Shown: positions 37,900-46,677 of the stretch, one piece after another
Layout: every line of letters starts with the position of its first letter
Position numbering within the stretch: position 1 is the stretch's first letter
Assembly: GCF_003350925.1 (NCBI RefSeq)
Contig: NZ_KZ857173.1
Coordinates: 806,001-870,000 of the forward strand
Reading direction: 5' to 3'
DNA: 64,000 nt
Source of the DNA: Dyella tabacisoli
Lineage (GTDB): Bacteria > Pseudomonadota > Gammaproteobacteria > Xanthomonadales > Rhodanobacteraceae
Position numbers and translations under genes: made by a program
The notes under the pieces: model-generated
Database searches by the model: none
Told to the model about the DNA's origin: nothing
Seen by the model: only the letters and a program-made list of their open reading frames with translations

Positions 37900-38697
37900 A
37901 TGGTCATTCCCGTTCTCGCCCTGCTTGCCATCGCGCTTTATCTCGCCGCAGCGGGAGGCCTCGCCCGCCCGCTGCTGAGCGGCGGTCAACCGTTGAATAA
38001 ATCGGCCCTGGGCTTGGCCGGCGCGGCGGTGCTGATCCATGCCGGCATCCTGCTTGGCATACATCGGGGGGCGCTGGACCTGCACTTCTTCGCCGCCCTC
38101 TCGCTGGTGGCCTGCGTGGTTTCCGCACTGACCTTGCTGGTGAACATGTCGCGCCCGGTCGCGGCGCTGGGTGTGATCGTATTTCCGCTCACCGCGCTCT
38201 TGCTCGCGGCCGACAGCTTCCTTGCCCCGCCAACGCAACCGCTGGCGCTGGATTGGCATATCAAGCTGCACGTCACGGTGGCGCTGGTGTCCTTCAGCGT
38301 GTTGTCGATCGCCGCGGTACTGGCGATTTTGCTGGCGGCGCAGGAGCGCGCGCTACGCCATCGCCAATTCGGCTCCTGGATGCGCGTACTGCCGCCATTG
38401 ACCCTGACCGAGACCTTGCTGTTCCGGCTTATCGCTGCCGGCTTCATGCTATTGACGCTGACCTTGCTCACCGGCGCCTTGTTTGTCGGCGATCTGTTCG
38501 GCCAGCATCTGATCCACAAGACCGTGTTGTCGATCATCGCGTGGCTGGTCTTCGGCACCCTGCTCTATGGCCGCTGGCGTTATGGCTGGCGTGGCCGGCG
38601 CGCAGTCAACCTCATGCTGATCGGCATGGGCGTGCTGTTGCTGGCCTTCTTTGGGTCGAAGTTTGTACTTGAGCTGGTCCTCAATCGCAGCGCTTGA
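37900..38697 (+). CDS. CcsA/HemX-family inner membrane protein (YpjD-like cytochrome c assembly)
   Basis: A 265-residue polytopic protein with about eight hydrophobic helices and the CcsA/CcmC-type core: DWHIKLHVTVALVSFSVLSIAAVLAI, LETLLFRLIAAGFMLLTLTLLTG and HKTVLSIIAWLVFGTLLYGRWRYGWRGRRAV. The conserved His residues in the first and last motif would face haem. YpjD-type members occur beside ffh in many gammaproteobacteria, but their role is not settled. I place the start at 37900, because earlier in-frame codons are made of the repeat element itself. Confidence 0.85.
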   Translation: MVIPVLALLAIALYLAAAGGLARPLLSGGQPLNKSALGLAGAAVLIHAGILLGIHRGALDLHFFAALSLVACVVSALTLLVNMSRPVAALGVIVFPLTALLLAADSFLAPPTQPLALDWHIKLHVTVALVSFSVLSIAAVLAILLAAQERALRHRQFGSWMRVLPPLTLTETLLFRLIAAGFMLLTLTLLTGALFVGDLFGQHLIHKTVLSIIAWLVFGTLLYGRWRYGWRGRRAVNLMLIGMGVLLLAFFGSKFVLELVLNRSA

Positions 38698-38715
38698 TTG
38701 TTACCTAACTGTTGC

Positions 38716-40419
38716 CTACGCCTGCATCGCCGCAGCCACCTCGATCGCAACCTCTTGTTTACGCACAAACGCCCGCCGCGCCAGGTGATAAGCCGGATCG
38801 GGGCCGAAGAAATTTCGTCGCATCTCAGCCAGCTCTTCTACCGCATAGGCCTCGAACGGCTTTTGCTGCTCATCGCTCAATCGCTGTTGCGCCTTCTCGG
38901 CCAACGCCGTGCGCCATGGGCCCAGCTTGTTTCCGGCTGCCAATTCGGTTTCGATGTACTCGATCAAGCTTTCGCCTGACAACGCGTTGTCGAACCGTCC
39001 ATCAAGCAAACCGATACGTTGCGCTCGCGCAGTGCCCAACGGCTGCAAGGACTCGGTGAGCTGTCGCGCGACTACCGCACCCACTCGCCGCGGCAGCAGA
39101 TAGGTCCAATATTCCGAGCCGTACAATCCGCCCATGCCGCGGTAGTGCGGATTGAGCACAGCCCCTTCACGGGCATAGACCCGGTCGGCCGCCAACGCAA
39201 GAATCACCCCGCCCGCTCCTGCATTGCCCTGTATCAGCGACACGGTTCGCTTGTCATCGGTTTGCACGATTTCGCGAACCAAGGCATTTATCGCCAAGAT
39301 GTTGTGCCAGGACTCTTGCGCGGGATCGGCCGCCGCCTCGATCGCATTAAGGTCGATACCGTTGGACCAGACATCCTCGCCGCCACACAGCACCAGCGTG
39401 CGGGTCGAGCGTTTGCGCGCATAGCGGTAAGCGGCCAGCAAACGTTCCAGCACCGGCGTACTCATCGCGCCATTGAGCAGATCGAAATGCAGATATCCGT
39501 TGTAGCCGCGCTCACGATAACGAATCGGTTGCCAGGTCAACGCGGTCGGTCGGCTTTCTGGCGGCAACGAGTGCTCCGCCACATCCTGCAAGCGATCGCT
39601 CAGCACCTGTGCGGCCGGCAATTTAATGTCGTAACGCGGATCGTCGGTATGCAGCCCCTGCCGCCTGCGCAGGTGACTGATCCACAACGCCGCATCGCCA
39701 CAAGCAACGCACAACGCACCATCGCGCTGCGCCAGCAGTTCGCCGGGGCGCCCGCGCAGGCGAGCCTCCGGGTAGGCTCCGTATACCCGCACTTTGACGC
39801 CGGCCAAGGTCAGTTGCAGGCCCGGCGCGCTGTCGGCTGAGCGGATATGCCGCAACAAATCATCGAGTGGCGCGTCCCAGCCGATGCGGCGATCATCTTG
39901 CCGACACGGCATGCGTTCACGCCCCATCGGCGTGGCGGCATCGCTGACAAAAGGCGGCGTGGCACCCACGGAAAAACGCTGTAGCGCATCGCGTATGGCC
40001 AGCATCGCCGCATCGGTCGTTTCCCGGCGATAGATCGCGCCTTTACTGGTTCCGCGCATGGGGAATTCCCGATGCGCCCAGATCGGGCCGCCGTCCAGTT
40101 CGTCGCGCGCCTCCAGCACGGTTACCCCCCATTGCGGCGCGTCCTCCAGCAACGCCCAGTCCAATGACGATGGACCTCGATCACCCGGGATGCCAGGGTG
40201 GACGATCAAACAAAGATGGCGCTGCCATACCTCGGCAGGGATAGCCGACTTGAGCATGGGGGCCAAGATAAGATCCGGCCGAAATCTATTCGCGGCAGCC
40301 TCCATCTGAGCGCCATCGCTTACTTCGGCAACATCAACGTGATGACCTAAATCTTCCAGCTCGACTTGTGCGCGCTGCGACAGGCCATTGTGACGCGTAG
40401 ACAGAAAAAGTATTCGCAT
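38716..40419 (-). CDS. hoxX: HoxX-like hydrogenase maturation protein (formyltransferase-crotonase fusion)
   Basis: A 567-residue two-domain protein. Residues about 1-250 are a 10-formyl-THF hydrolase/transferase-like domain with HPGIPGDRGPSSLDWALLE; residues about 265-567 are a crotonase fold with CGGEDVWSNGIDLNAIEAA and QGNAGAGGVILALAADRVYAREGAVLNPHYRG. HoxX makes CO from formyl-CoA for the active site of oxygen-tolerant NiFe hydrogenases. No hydrogenase structural or hyp gene lies in the window, so the client is elsewhere or the protein has another use. It converges on the CcsA-like gene with an 18-bp gap. Confidence 0.85.
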   Translation of the reverse strand: MRILFLSTRHNGLSQRAQVELEDLGHHVDVAEVSDGAQMEAAANRFRPDLILAPMLKSAIPAEVWQRHLCLIVHPGIPGDRGPSSLDWALLEDAPQWGVTVLEARDELDGGPIWAHREFPMRGTSKGAIYRRETTDAAMLAIRDALQRFSVGATPPFVSDAATPMGRERMPCRQDDRRIGWDAPLDDLLRHIRSADSAPGLQLTLAGVKVRVYGAYPEARLRGRPGELLAQRDGALCVACGDAALWISHLRRRQGLHTDDPRYDIKLPAAQVLSDRLQDVAEHSLPPESRPTALTWQPIRYRERGYNGYLHFDLLNGAMSTPVLERLLAAYRYARKRSTRTLVLCGGEDVWSNGIDLNAIEAAADPAQESWHNILAINALVREIVQTDDKRTVSLIQGNAGAGGVILALAADRVYAREGAVLNPHYRGMGGLYGSEYWTYLLPRRVGAVVARQLTESLQPLGTARAQRIGLLDGRFDNALSGESLIEYIETELAAGNKLGPWRTALAEKAQQRLSDEQQKPFEAYAVEELAEMRRNFFGPDPAYHLARRAFVRKQEVAIEVAAAMQA

Positions 40420-40773
40420 GATGCGCTCCCCCCGTTCGCGCCATTGAGCGCGGAGTCGATGCTAGGTACGCGGCATGTGTATAGCGCGTGTAAATTTCCT
40501 CCTCAAAAGCACGCTGCGATAACGGCGCGCAGAATCTATGATCAGCCGCACATTTTGTCTCTTATCGGCCAGCCACCATCACTCAACGACGTTGTTCGCA
40601 GCCGTTTTTAAAACGCGTTATAGACGGCCACCGCTGGCCGATGTATCGCTGTTGCCGTGACATACCGCGATTCAAAACACGCACGGCAACGGCAAACCGC
40701 TTTGGATGATCGCGCGTTCTATCAACTCGTTCTATCAATGCATCGCTGGTGGAAAGCACGCCGTAGCCGATGC
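40420..40773. other. 354-bp gap between radA and hoxX
   Basis: No gene, terminator or recognisable repeat is visible. The part next to 40420 should hold the hoxX promoter. Local composition is more AT-rich around 40480-40620 than in the flanking genes. Confidence 0.4.
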
Positions 40774-42156
40774 TTAGTTGACCGCATCGATCGCCTGCGA
40801 CAGACGCTCTACTCCAATCACTTCCATGTCGCCGATGCGTGCCTTCTTCGGCGCATTCGCCTTGGGCACGATGGCGCGCAAAAAACCATGGGTAGCCGCT
40901 TCTTTCAGGCGCTCCTCGCCGTTGGGTACGGGACGGATCTCGCCGGATAAACCCACTTCGCCAAAGGCGATGGTTTTCTGCGGCAAAGGCCGATCGCGCA
41001 GGCTGGACAATACCGCCAGCAATACCGGCAGATCGGCCGCGGTCTCTTGCACCCGGATACCGCCGACGACGTTGACGAACACGTCCTGGTCATAGGCCGC
41101 CACGCCACCGTGCCGGTGCAGCACCGCCAACAGCATCGCCAGGCGATTTTGCTCCAGGCCCAGCGCGACACGACGCGGATTGCCCAATGAAGACTGATCG
41201 ACCAATGCCTGCACTTCGACCAATAAGGGCCGCGTACCTTCGCGGGTCACCATCACCGCACTGCCCGAGGTAGGGCCGCTGTGCGCCGACAGAAAAATCG
41301 CCGAGGGATTGGGAACCTCGCGCAAACCTTTCTCGCTCATGGCGAACACCCCCAACTCGTTCACCGCACCAAAGCGGTTCTTGAAGGCACGCAATATGCG
41401 GAAGCGACTACCCGACTCGCCCTCGAAATAAAGCACGGCGTCCACCATATGTTCGAGCACGCGCGGACCGGCAATGCCGCCATCTTTGGTGACATGGCCG
41501 ACCAAAAATACCGAGGTGCCGGTTTCTTTGGCAAAACGCGTGAGCTTGGCCGCCGACTCGCGCACCTGGCTCACCGAGCCTGGCGCCGCGGTGAGCAGCT
41601 CGGTCCAGATGGTCTGGATTGAATCGATTACCAGTGCGCGTGGCCGAGTCGCCATGGCTTGTTCGAGAATCCGCTCGATGCAGGTCTCAGCCAACGCATG
41701 CAGTGGCGCCAGCGGCAGATCCAAACGCTGCGCACGAGAGGCGACCTGCGCCAATGACTCCTCACCGGTGACATAGACGCTCGGCAATGTCTCGCCGAGC
41801 TTGCCGAGCATCTGCAGTAGCAGCGTCGATTTGCCGATCCCCGGATCGCCACCGATCAGCACGACTGAACCGTCGACCAGGCCGCCGCCCAACACGCGAT
41901 CGAGTTCGCCGATGCCAGTCAACGTACGCGCCTCGGTGGTCAAGGCCACCGTAGCCAACGGAGTCACCTTGGGCGTGCCCGCCGCAGCTCCGGCATAACT
42001 GCCGCCACTGCGGGCAGCCCCTACCGATTTCACCGCCGGTTGCAGCACCACCTCGCTGAGTGTGTTCCATACACCGCATTCGATGCACTGGCCTTGCCAT
42101 TTCGAATGCTCGGCACCGCAATCGGTGCAGACGTAGGCGGTCTTGGCTTTGGCCAT
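40774..42156 (-). CDS. radA: DNA repair protein RadA (Sms)
   Basis: A 460-residue branch-migration helicase aiding RecA. N-terminal zinc finger CTDCGAEHSKWQGQCIECG, Walker A GGDPGIGKSTLLLQ, Walker B region LVIDSIQTIW, the diagnostic KNRFGAVNELGVF motif, and a C-terminal Lon-protease-like domain (about 290-455) without a catalytic Ser-Lys pair. Upstream lies a mobile segment that separates it from alr, its usual neighbour. Confidence 0.97.
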   Translation of the reverse strand: MAKAKTAYVCTDCGAEHSKWQGQCIECGVWNTLSEVVLQPAVKSVGAARSGGSYAGAAAGTPKVTPLATVALTTEARTLTGIGELDRVLGGGLVDGSVVLIGGDPGIGKSTLLLQMLGKLGETLPSVYVTGEESLAQVASRAQRLDLPLAPLHALAETCIERILEQAMATRPRALVIDSIQTIWTELLTAAPGSVSQVRESAAKLTRFAKETGTSVFLVGHVTKDGGIAGPRVLEHMVDAVLYFEGESGSRFRILRAFKNRFGAVNELGVFAMSEKGLREVPNPSAIFLSAHSGPTSGSAVMVTREGTRPLLVEVQALVDQSSLGNPRRVALGLEQNRLAMLLAVLHRHGGVAAYDQDVFVNVVGGIRVQETAADLPVLLAVLSSLRDRPLPQKTIAFGEVGLSGEIRPVPNGEERLKEAATHGFLRAIVPKANAPKKARIGDMEVIGVERLSQAIDAVN

Positions 42157-42326
42157 GGGTCGATACAGCTCTGGATAAAGAATGGAGCCAGCTTAGCCGG
42201 TCACCATCGCATCTCGCGAGACAGCGCGGTCGATTAGAAGTGGTGAACCGGCTCTTAGAGCTGGTTCAAAATCTTCAGCGCCTGATCGGCAAACGGTCGC
42301 TATGGCATCGGCAGTGCCCATGTCCT

Positions 42327-43568
42327 TCAGTCAGCCCCCGAATCATCGTGACACGAAAGTATGTGGGTGCCGTCGTCGCGACCCAATTGATCCGCTGGCC
42401 CCTTAAGCAACGCCTGCAGCATGCCCCGCGAGTAGTCTTCATCAACGCTCTCAACCACGGCGCCATGACGCAACAATGCATGCGCAAGCAGCGCATCGCC
42501 GTCATCTGCGGCGCGCCCTAGCGACCTGCCATGGCTCCTATGGGCAGGCACCGTACCGAGTCTCGCCAGCGTATCCAGCATGGCTTCGAGTTGTCCGGTC
42601 CAGACGGCTCTCGGGCTGTGCTGGATCCACTCGTCGAAGGATTCCCAGACCAGGTCCTGCTCATAGTGGCTGTCGACCCGGACGCCTTGCTCGCTAAGCC
42701 AGCGCAAAGCCTCGACGGCGCCTGAGCGCATCGCCGCACTGCTGGCACTGTCGGTGGCAACCTGTGCAGGGGGGTGCTGGTCTATCGGCTGGTGCGGGTT
42801 TGCGCCATGCGCGATCAAAGCGCGCATGATCTCTACGTGATTGCCGAAGGCGGCGCCGACGAAGGCTTCCTGCACCTGATCCCGGTCCCATTGCGGCAGA
42901 AACTGCTCGATGATGGCCATGTCGCCGCTGGCACCGGCCCGTCCAGGCAGGGCGAAATAGCCTTCGTAATAAACACCGTCCTTGCAGGTGCCCATATGGT
43001 CGGCTGTGTTCAGAAAGTCGTCCTTATAGGTTCGCTTGGTCACACCCTCCAGCAGCACGCCGACGATGCGCGGTGCGTGGGCGGCGATAGCCTTAGGCAA
43101 CCACTCCCCCAGCAGACAGTACCTCCCGCAGATTTTGTATGCCTTGGCGAAGCTTGCGTCGTCGTCATGTAACAGTGCGGCCTGCATGACGCCCTTAGGC
43201 TCTTGCGCACGTTCGACTCCTTCATCCCAGGAAGCCTGCTGGTGCCCGTACAGCCATTGGTGGAAAAAGGACGAGGTGAAGCTGATGCCGATCAGCCCTA
43301 TCGCCAGCATTTGCAACCAGAAGAACCAGGCGCGCCGGAAGGGGCGCTTCCATGGTTTGTCCAGTGCGGCATGGACGATAAGCATGACCGCGCCGATGGG
43401 ACAGGCGACCATGGCCAGCTCGAAGAAGGCGAGCCCCGCGTCGCTGCCATGGCCGCTGGCAAGATACCCAAGAAACAGCAGCGGCCCCCAAAGGAAGAGC
43501 GCCCCAGCCGTAAGCAACAGGGCCAGCAGCGGATGCATCGGTTTTGAATTCATTGCTTCGCTATCCAT
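42327..43568 (-). CDS. Membrane protein with ankyrin repeats, passenger of the IS5-bounded segment
   Basis: A 413-residue protein. Three transmembrane helices lie at about 13-35, 45-65 and 82-104 with a basic loop (DKPWKRPFRRAW). The rest is soluble and helical, with at least one ankyrin repeat (EAFVGAAFGNHVEIMRALIAHGANPHQP) and a weaker one near the C-terminus (AADDGDALLAHALLRHGAVVES), plus four Cys in the middle part. I do not recognise a named family. It is the only complete gene between the two IS-type ends, so it may travel with them. Function unknown; ankyrin proteins usually mediate protein contacts. Confidence 0.7.
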   Translation of the reverse strand: MDSEAMNSKPMHPLLALLLTAGALFLWGPLLFLGYLASGHGSDAGLAFFELAMVACPIGAVMLIVHAALDKPWKRPFRRAWFFWLQMLAIGLIGISFTSSFFHQWLYGHQQASWDEGVERAQEPKGVMQAALLHDDDASFAKAYKICGRYCLLGEWLPKAIAAHAPRIVGVLLEGVTKRTYKDDFLNTADHMGTCKDGVYYEGYFALPGRAGASGDMAIIEQFLPQWDRDQVQEAFVGAAFGNHVEIMRALIAHGANPHQPIDQHPPAQVATDSASSAAMRSGAVEALRWLSEQGVRVDSHYEQDLVWESFDEWIQHSPRAVWTGQLEAMLDTLARLGTVPAHRSHGRSLGRAADDGDALLAHALLRHGAVVESVDEDYSRGMLQALLKGPADQLGRDDGTHILSCHDDSGAD

Positions 43569-43674
43569 GCTTTGTCCCGGAGATGCCTAGTGCTTTGCAG
43601 GGACGCACGATGGCAGAGGGGGAACGCGAAGACAAACCCGGTGAAGCAAGCGACCGAAACAACGCAGTGCGCTG

Positions 43675-43833
43675 CACATCTTTGCCGCGATGCCTCAACG
43701 CTGGGTGGTCGAGCGCTCTTTTGCCTGGCTGGAGAAGTGCCGGCGACTCTGGAAAAAGCGGGGAACGCCAGCTCAATACCCGCTTGCAGTCACCCATCCG
43801 GCCTTTCTTACCCTGCTGCTGAAAAGATTTTGA
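43675..43833 (+). pseudogene. IS5-family transposase, C-terminal remnant
   Basis: Translation in the frame of 43690 reads AAMPQRWVVERSFAWLEKCRRLWK and ends TLLLKRF before the stop at 43831. This is the DDE-domain tail (catalytic Glu in VVER) of IS5-type transposases. In the middle, a neighbouring frame gives ERQLNTRLQ, the expected continuation after RRLWK, so at least two frameshifts are present. The N-terminal 80 percent of the transposase is missing, replaced by the ankyrin gene. Confidence 0.8.
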
Positions 43834-43841
43834 ACAGGCTC

Positions 43842-44930
43842 TTAGTGCTCGTCTTCGACGAACAGCACGCGGCGCGTCATGCCGCAGGTGAGGTCGTAGG
43901 AAATCGTCCCCGCTTGCGCGGCGATCTCCTCCACCGGCAACTGTGGCCCCCACAGAACGACCCGGTCGCCGACTTTCGCCAGCGGCGCCTCGCGCAAATC
44001 GAGGGTAATCAGATCCATCGAAACGCGCCCTACCAGCGGCACCTGGCGATCGCCGATCAGAACCGGCGTGCCGGCAACTGCGCTACGCGGGTAACCATCG
44101 CCATAACCCACCGCGGCCACACCGATCGGCATGTCTTGTGGGCAAGTCCAGGTACCGTTGTAGCCGATGCGCTCACCGCGTTTGATGTGGTTGATCGCAA
44201 TCAAGCGCGTACTCAAGGTCATCGCCGGGCGAAACCCAAAGTCCGCACCGGTCTTATCCGCCACCACCGATAAGCCATATAGCAGGCCGCCACTGCGCAC
44301 CCAGTCAGCGCGCGCATCCGGCCAGCCGAGCACAGCCGCTGAATTGGATAGCGAGCGCGGCCCTTGCAGTTGGCGGGTAGCGTCGTTGAAGCACGCCATC
44401 TGTGCCAAGGTTTCGGTGCCGTCGAATACTTCGGATTCCGCAAAATGTGTAAGCAAGCCGATCTCTCGATCGATACCCGGCATCGTCGCCAGCCTGGCAT
44501 GAATATCGGCCGTGCGCTCGGGCGCAAAACCCAGCCGATGCATGCCGCTATCCACCTTCAGCCACACTCGCAGCAGGCCCCGCGCTGGCGTAGCCTCGGC
44601 CAGCCAGCGCAGTTGCTCTTCATGATGGATGGCCGCATCCAGCCCGAGTCGCTGCATTTCGGCGATATCGCCGGGCTGATCCGGACCGGACAACACCACG
44701 ATGCGCTGACGATGCCCCGCCGCACGCAGTCGTAAGCCGTCGCCTAGTGCGGCGACGGCAAAAGCGTCGGCCTCTTGAGCAAGCGCCCGCGCTACGCGCT
44801 CCAAACCGTGGCCGTAAGCGTCGGCCTTGACCACCGCCATGACCTTGGCTGGCGCCGCCATCGCCTTGATTCGCGCAAGATTGTGGCGCAAGGCGCCAAG
44901 ATGGATGGTGGCAACAGTCGTACGGCTCAT
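43842..44930 (-). CDS. alr: Alanine racemase
   Basis: A 362-residue PLP enzyme converting L- to D-alanine for peptidoglycan. PLP lysine in MAVVKADAYGHGLERV (about Lys35), LKVDSGMHRLGF, and the C-terminal catalytic Tyr in IKRGERIGYNGTW followed by AAVGYGDGYPRS. The stop codon TAA is the TTA at 43842-43844 that is duplicated at the far end of the inserted IS5-type segment, so the insertion left the protein intact. A 7-bp stem-loop (44944-44950 with 44957-44963) lies just upstream of the start. Confidence 0.97.
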   Translation of the reverse strand: MSRTTVATIHLGALRHNLARIKAMAAPAKVMAVVKADAYGHGLERVARALAQEADAFAVAALGDGLRLRAAGHRQRIVVLSGPDQPGDIAEMQRLGLDAAIHHEEQLRWLAEATPARGLLRVWLKVDSGMHRLGFAPERTADIHARLATMPGIDREIGLLTHFAESEVFDGTETLAQMACFNDATRQLQGPRSLSNSAAVLGWPDARADWVRSGGLLYGLSVVADKTGADFGFRPAMTLSTRLIAINHIKRGERIGYNGTWTCPQDMPIGVAAVGYGDGYPRSAVAGTPVLIGDRQVPLVGRVSMDLITLDLREAPLAKVGDRVVLWGPQLPVEEIAAQAGTISYDLTCGMTRRVLFVEDEH

Positions 44931-45150
44931 AGTTCCAACTTCACCATGACGCGAACGTCATGGAAGGATCGGGAAGAACTGGCTTGGGCGAAATGCAGCG
45001 GTATCGCACAACGGATTTCCCGCCGAAGCTTATCCGTCATGATTCGCTCGCCATGCCAGCCGGAAAGGTCCACCAGCCTAGAAGCGAAGCGCCTTGCATG
45101 CATGTTGCGGGCAAGGCCTGCCGGAGGAAATTTGCGGGCAACGTCCGACC

Positions 45151-46545
45151 CTACTCGAACGAACCCACAAAAGAATCGGGCGCATAGTTTTCAAACTTGG
45201 TGTAGTGCCCCAAGAAGGTCAGCTTCACGGTATCGGTGGGGCCGTTACGTTGTTTGCCGATAATGATTTCGGCCAGGCCTTTATCGGGCGACTCTTTGTT
45301 GTAGTACTCGTCGCGGTAGATGAACATGATGACGTCCGCATCCTGCTCGATAGCGCCTGATTCGCGCAGGTCGGACATCATCGGCCGCTTGTCGGCGCGC
45401 TGCTCCAACGAGCGATTCAACTGCGAGAGCGCAATCACCGGCACGTTCAATTCTTTGGCGAGGCCTTTGAGCGAGCGCGAAATTTCGGAAATTTCGGTCG
45501 CGCGATTCTCTTTGTTGCCGGGCACCTGCATCAGTTGCAGGTAATCGATCACGATCAGGCCCAAACCGCCGTGCTCGCGGTGCAGGCGACGCGCGCGCGA
45601 GCGCATCTCCACCGGCGACAGGCTCGGGGTATCGTCGATGAAAATTTTCGCATCGGAAAGAATCGCGATCGCATTGGTGACACGCGGCCAGTCCTCCTCG
45701 GCCAGATCGCCGTTGCGCAGATGCTGCTGATGAATGCGACCGATCGAGGAAATCATACGAAACGCCAACTGCGAGGCCGACATTTCCATGGAGAAAATCA
45801 CCACCGCCTTCTTGCCGCGCAACGCGGCCGATTCGGCGATATTGACCGAGAACGCGGTCTTGCCCATCGACGGACGCGCCGCGACGATGATGAGATCCGA
45901 TGGCTGCAAACCCGAGGTCAATTCATCCAGATCGCTGAAACCGGTGGATATGCCGGTGAGCTGACCACGATTCTCGTAGCGCTCGGACAACAGGCGGAAC
46001 GCGTCTTTGACGGCGTCTCGGATGGAGGTGGAGTCTTTCTTGCCGCGCGCACCCGATTCGGCGATCTTGAACACGCGCTGTTCGGCGCTTTCCAGCACCT
46101 CTTGCACGCTCTTGCCTTCGGGCCGGTAGCCATCTTCGGTCGTTTCGGTGCCGGCATCGATCAATTGCCGCAGGATCGACTTCTCGCGCACGATGTCGGC
46201 ATAGGCAACGATATTGGCCGCACTTGGCGTGGCATTGGCCAGCTCGATCAAGTAACTCGCACCGCCGACCATCTCGGCCAGGCCGTTGGCGTCGAACCAG
46301 TCACCCAGGGTCACCGCGTCGCACGGCATGCCTTTGTTTGCCAGCTCGGTAATCGCGCGCCAGATCAACCGATGATCTTTACGGTAGAAATCCTGTTCGC
46401 CGAGCTTGTCGGCGACCTTGTCCAGCGCATCGGGGGCCAGCATCAAACCACCCAATACGGCCTGCTCAGCGTCGATGGAATGCGGCGGTATGCGCAATGC
46501 CTCAATCGAGGGGGCACCTACTCGGCGTTCGGGAACAAAAGACAT
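45151..46545 (-). CDS. dnaB: Replicative DNA helicase DnaB
   Basis: A 464-residue hexameric helicase. N-terminal primase-interacting domain (IPPHSIDAEQAVLGGLML...), RecA-like domain with Walker A VAARPSMGKTAFSVN, GLIVIDYLQLMQ (Walker B) and ALSQLNRSLEQRADKRPMMSDLRESGAIEQDADVI. No intein. The ATG at 46545 (MSFVPERR) is preferred. Upstream lie two perfect DnaA boxes, repeat copy 2 and the rplI terminator, so dnaB probably has its own promoter instead of riding on the ribosomal operon. Confidence 0.97.
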   Translation of the reverse strand: MSFVPERRVGAPSIEALRIPPHSIDAEQAVLGGLMLAPDALDKVADKLGEQDFYRKDHRLIWRAITELANKGMPCDAVTLGDWFDANGLAEMVGGASYLIELANATPSAANIVAYADIVREKSILRQLIDAGTETTEDGYRPEGKSVQEVLESAEQRVFKIAESGARGKKDSTSIRDAVKDAFRLLSERYENRGQLTGISTGFSDLDELTSGLQPSDLIIVAARPSMGKTAFSVNIAESAALRGKKAVVIFSMEMSASQLAFRMISSIGRIHQQHLRNGDLAEEDWPRVTNAIAILSDAKIFIDDTPSLSPVEMRSRARRLHREHGGLGLIVIDYLQLMQVPGNKENRATEISEISRSLKGLAKELNVPVIALSQLNRSLEQRADKRPMMSDLRESGAIEQDADVIMFIYRDEYYNKESPDKGLAEIIIGKQRNGPTDTVKLTFLGHYTKFENYAPDSFVGSFE

Positions 46546-46645
46546 CGATTTTCCTCGCGGCTGAACCACGGTGCCGGCAATCGCCGGGCCGCAACGCTGA
46601 GCGCCATCATACGCGGCGATGTCTCACCCGCCGAGACAATAAGTC

Positions 46646-46675
46646 TGTGGATAAGCTGTGTTTATGTGTGGATAA
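46646..46675 (-). promoter_or_regulatory. Two perfect DnaA boxes upstream of dnaB
   Basis: TGTGGATAA occurs at 46646-46654 and 46667-46675 (TTATCCACA on the other strand), same orientation, 21 bp start to start, about 100-130 bp before the dnaB ATG and 2 bp from the first GGGGAAC heptamer. Two exact 9-mers so close are unlikely by chance. DnaA control of dnaB is inference. Confidence 0.65.
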
Positions 46676-46677
46676 GT

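Larger units (their letters stand above)
42255..43844. mobile_element. IS5-type ends enclosing a passenger gene (candidate mobile insertion cassette)
   Basis: Inverted repeats starting GAGCTGGTTCAAAATCTT (42258-42275) and GAGCCTGTTCAAAATCTT (43841-43824, complementary strand) agree at 16 of 18 positions and are flanked by TTA on both sides (42255-42257, 43842-43844), a TNA-type duplication as made by IS1031-like IS5 elements. The right TTA is the alr stop codon. Inside are an ankyrin/membrane gene (leftward) and only the last about 50 codons of a transposase (rightward). radA and alr are otherwise neighbours in related genomes, so this 1,584-bp block is inserted. Confidence 0.75.

Noticed and set aside
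37584-38000. Open frame coding Gly-Asn-Gly-Glu-Arg-Gly-Thr repeats across repeat copy 1, with Pro-Phe-Pro-Val repeats on the other strand
   Set aside because: It is the translation of the GGGGAAC heptamers and their C-rich tail; no start site or family resemblance, and the same pattern appears wherever the element occurs.
43572-44273. Rightward 233-codon frame across the transposase tail and alr
   Set aside because: The transposase tail is in another frame (43690-43833), and the rest is antisense to alr.
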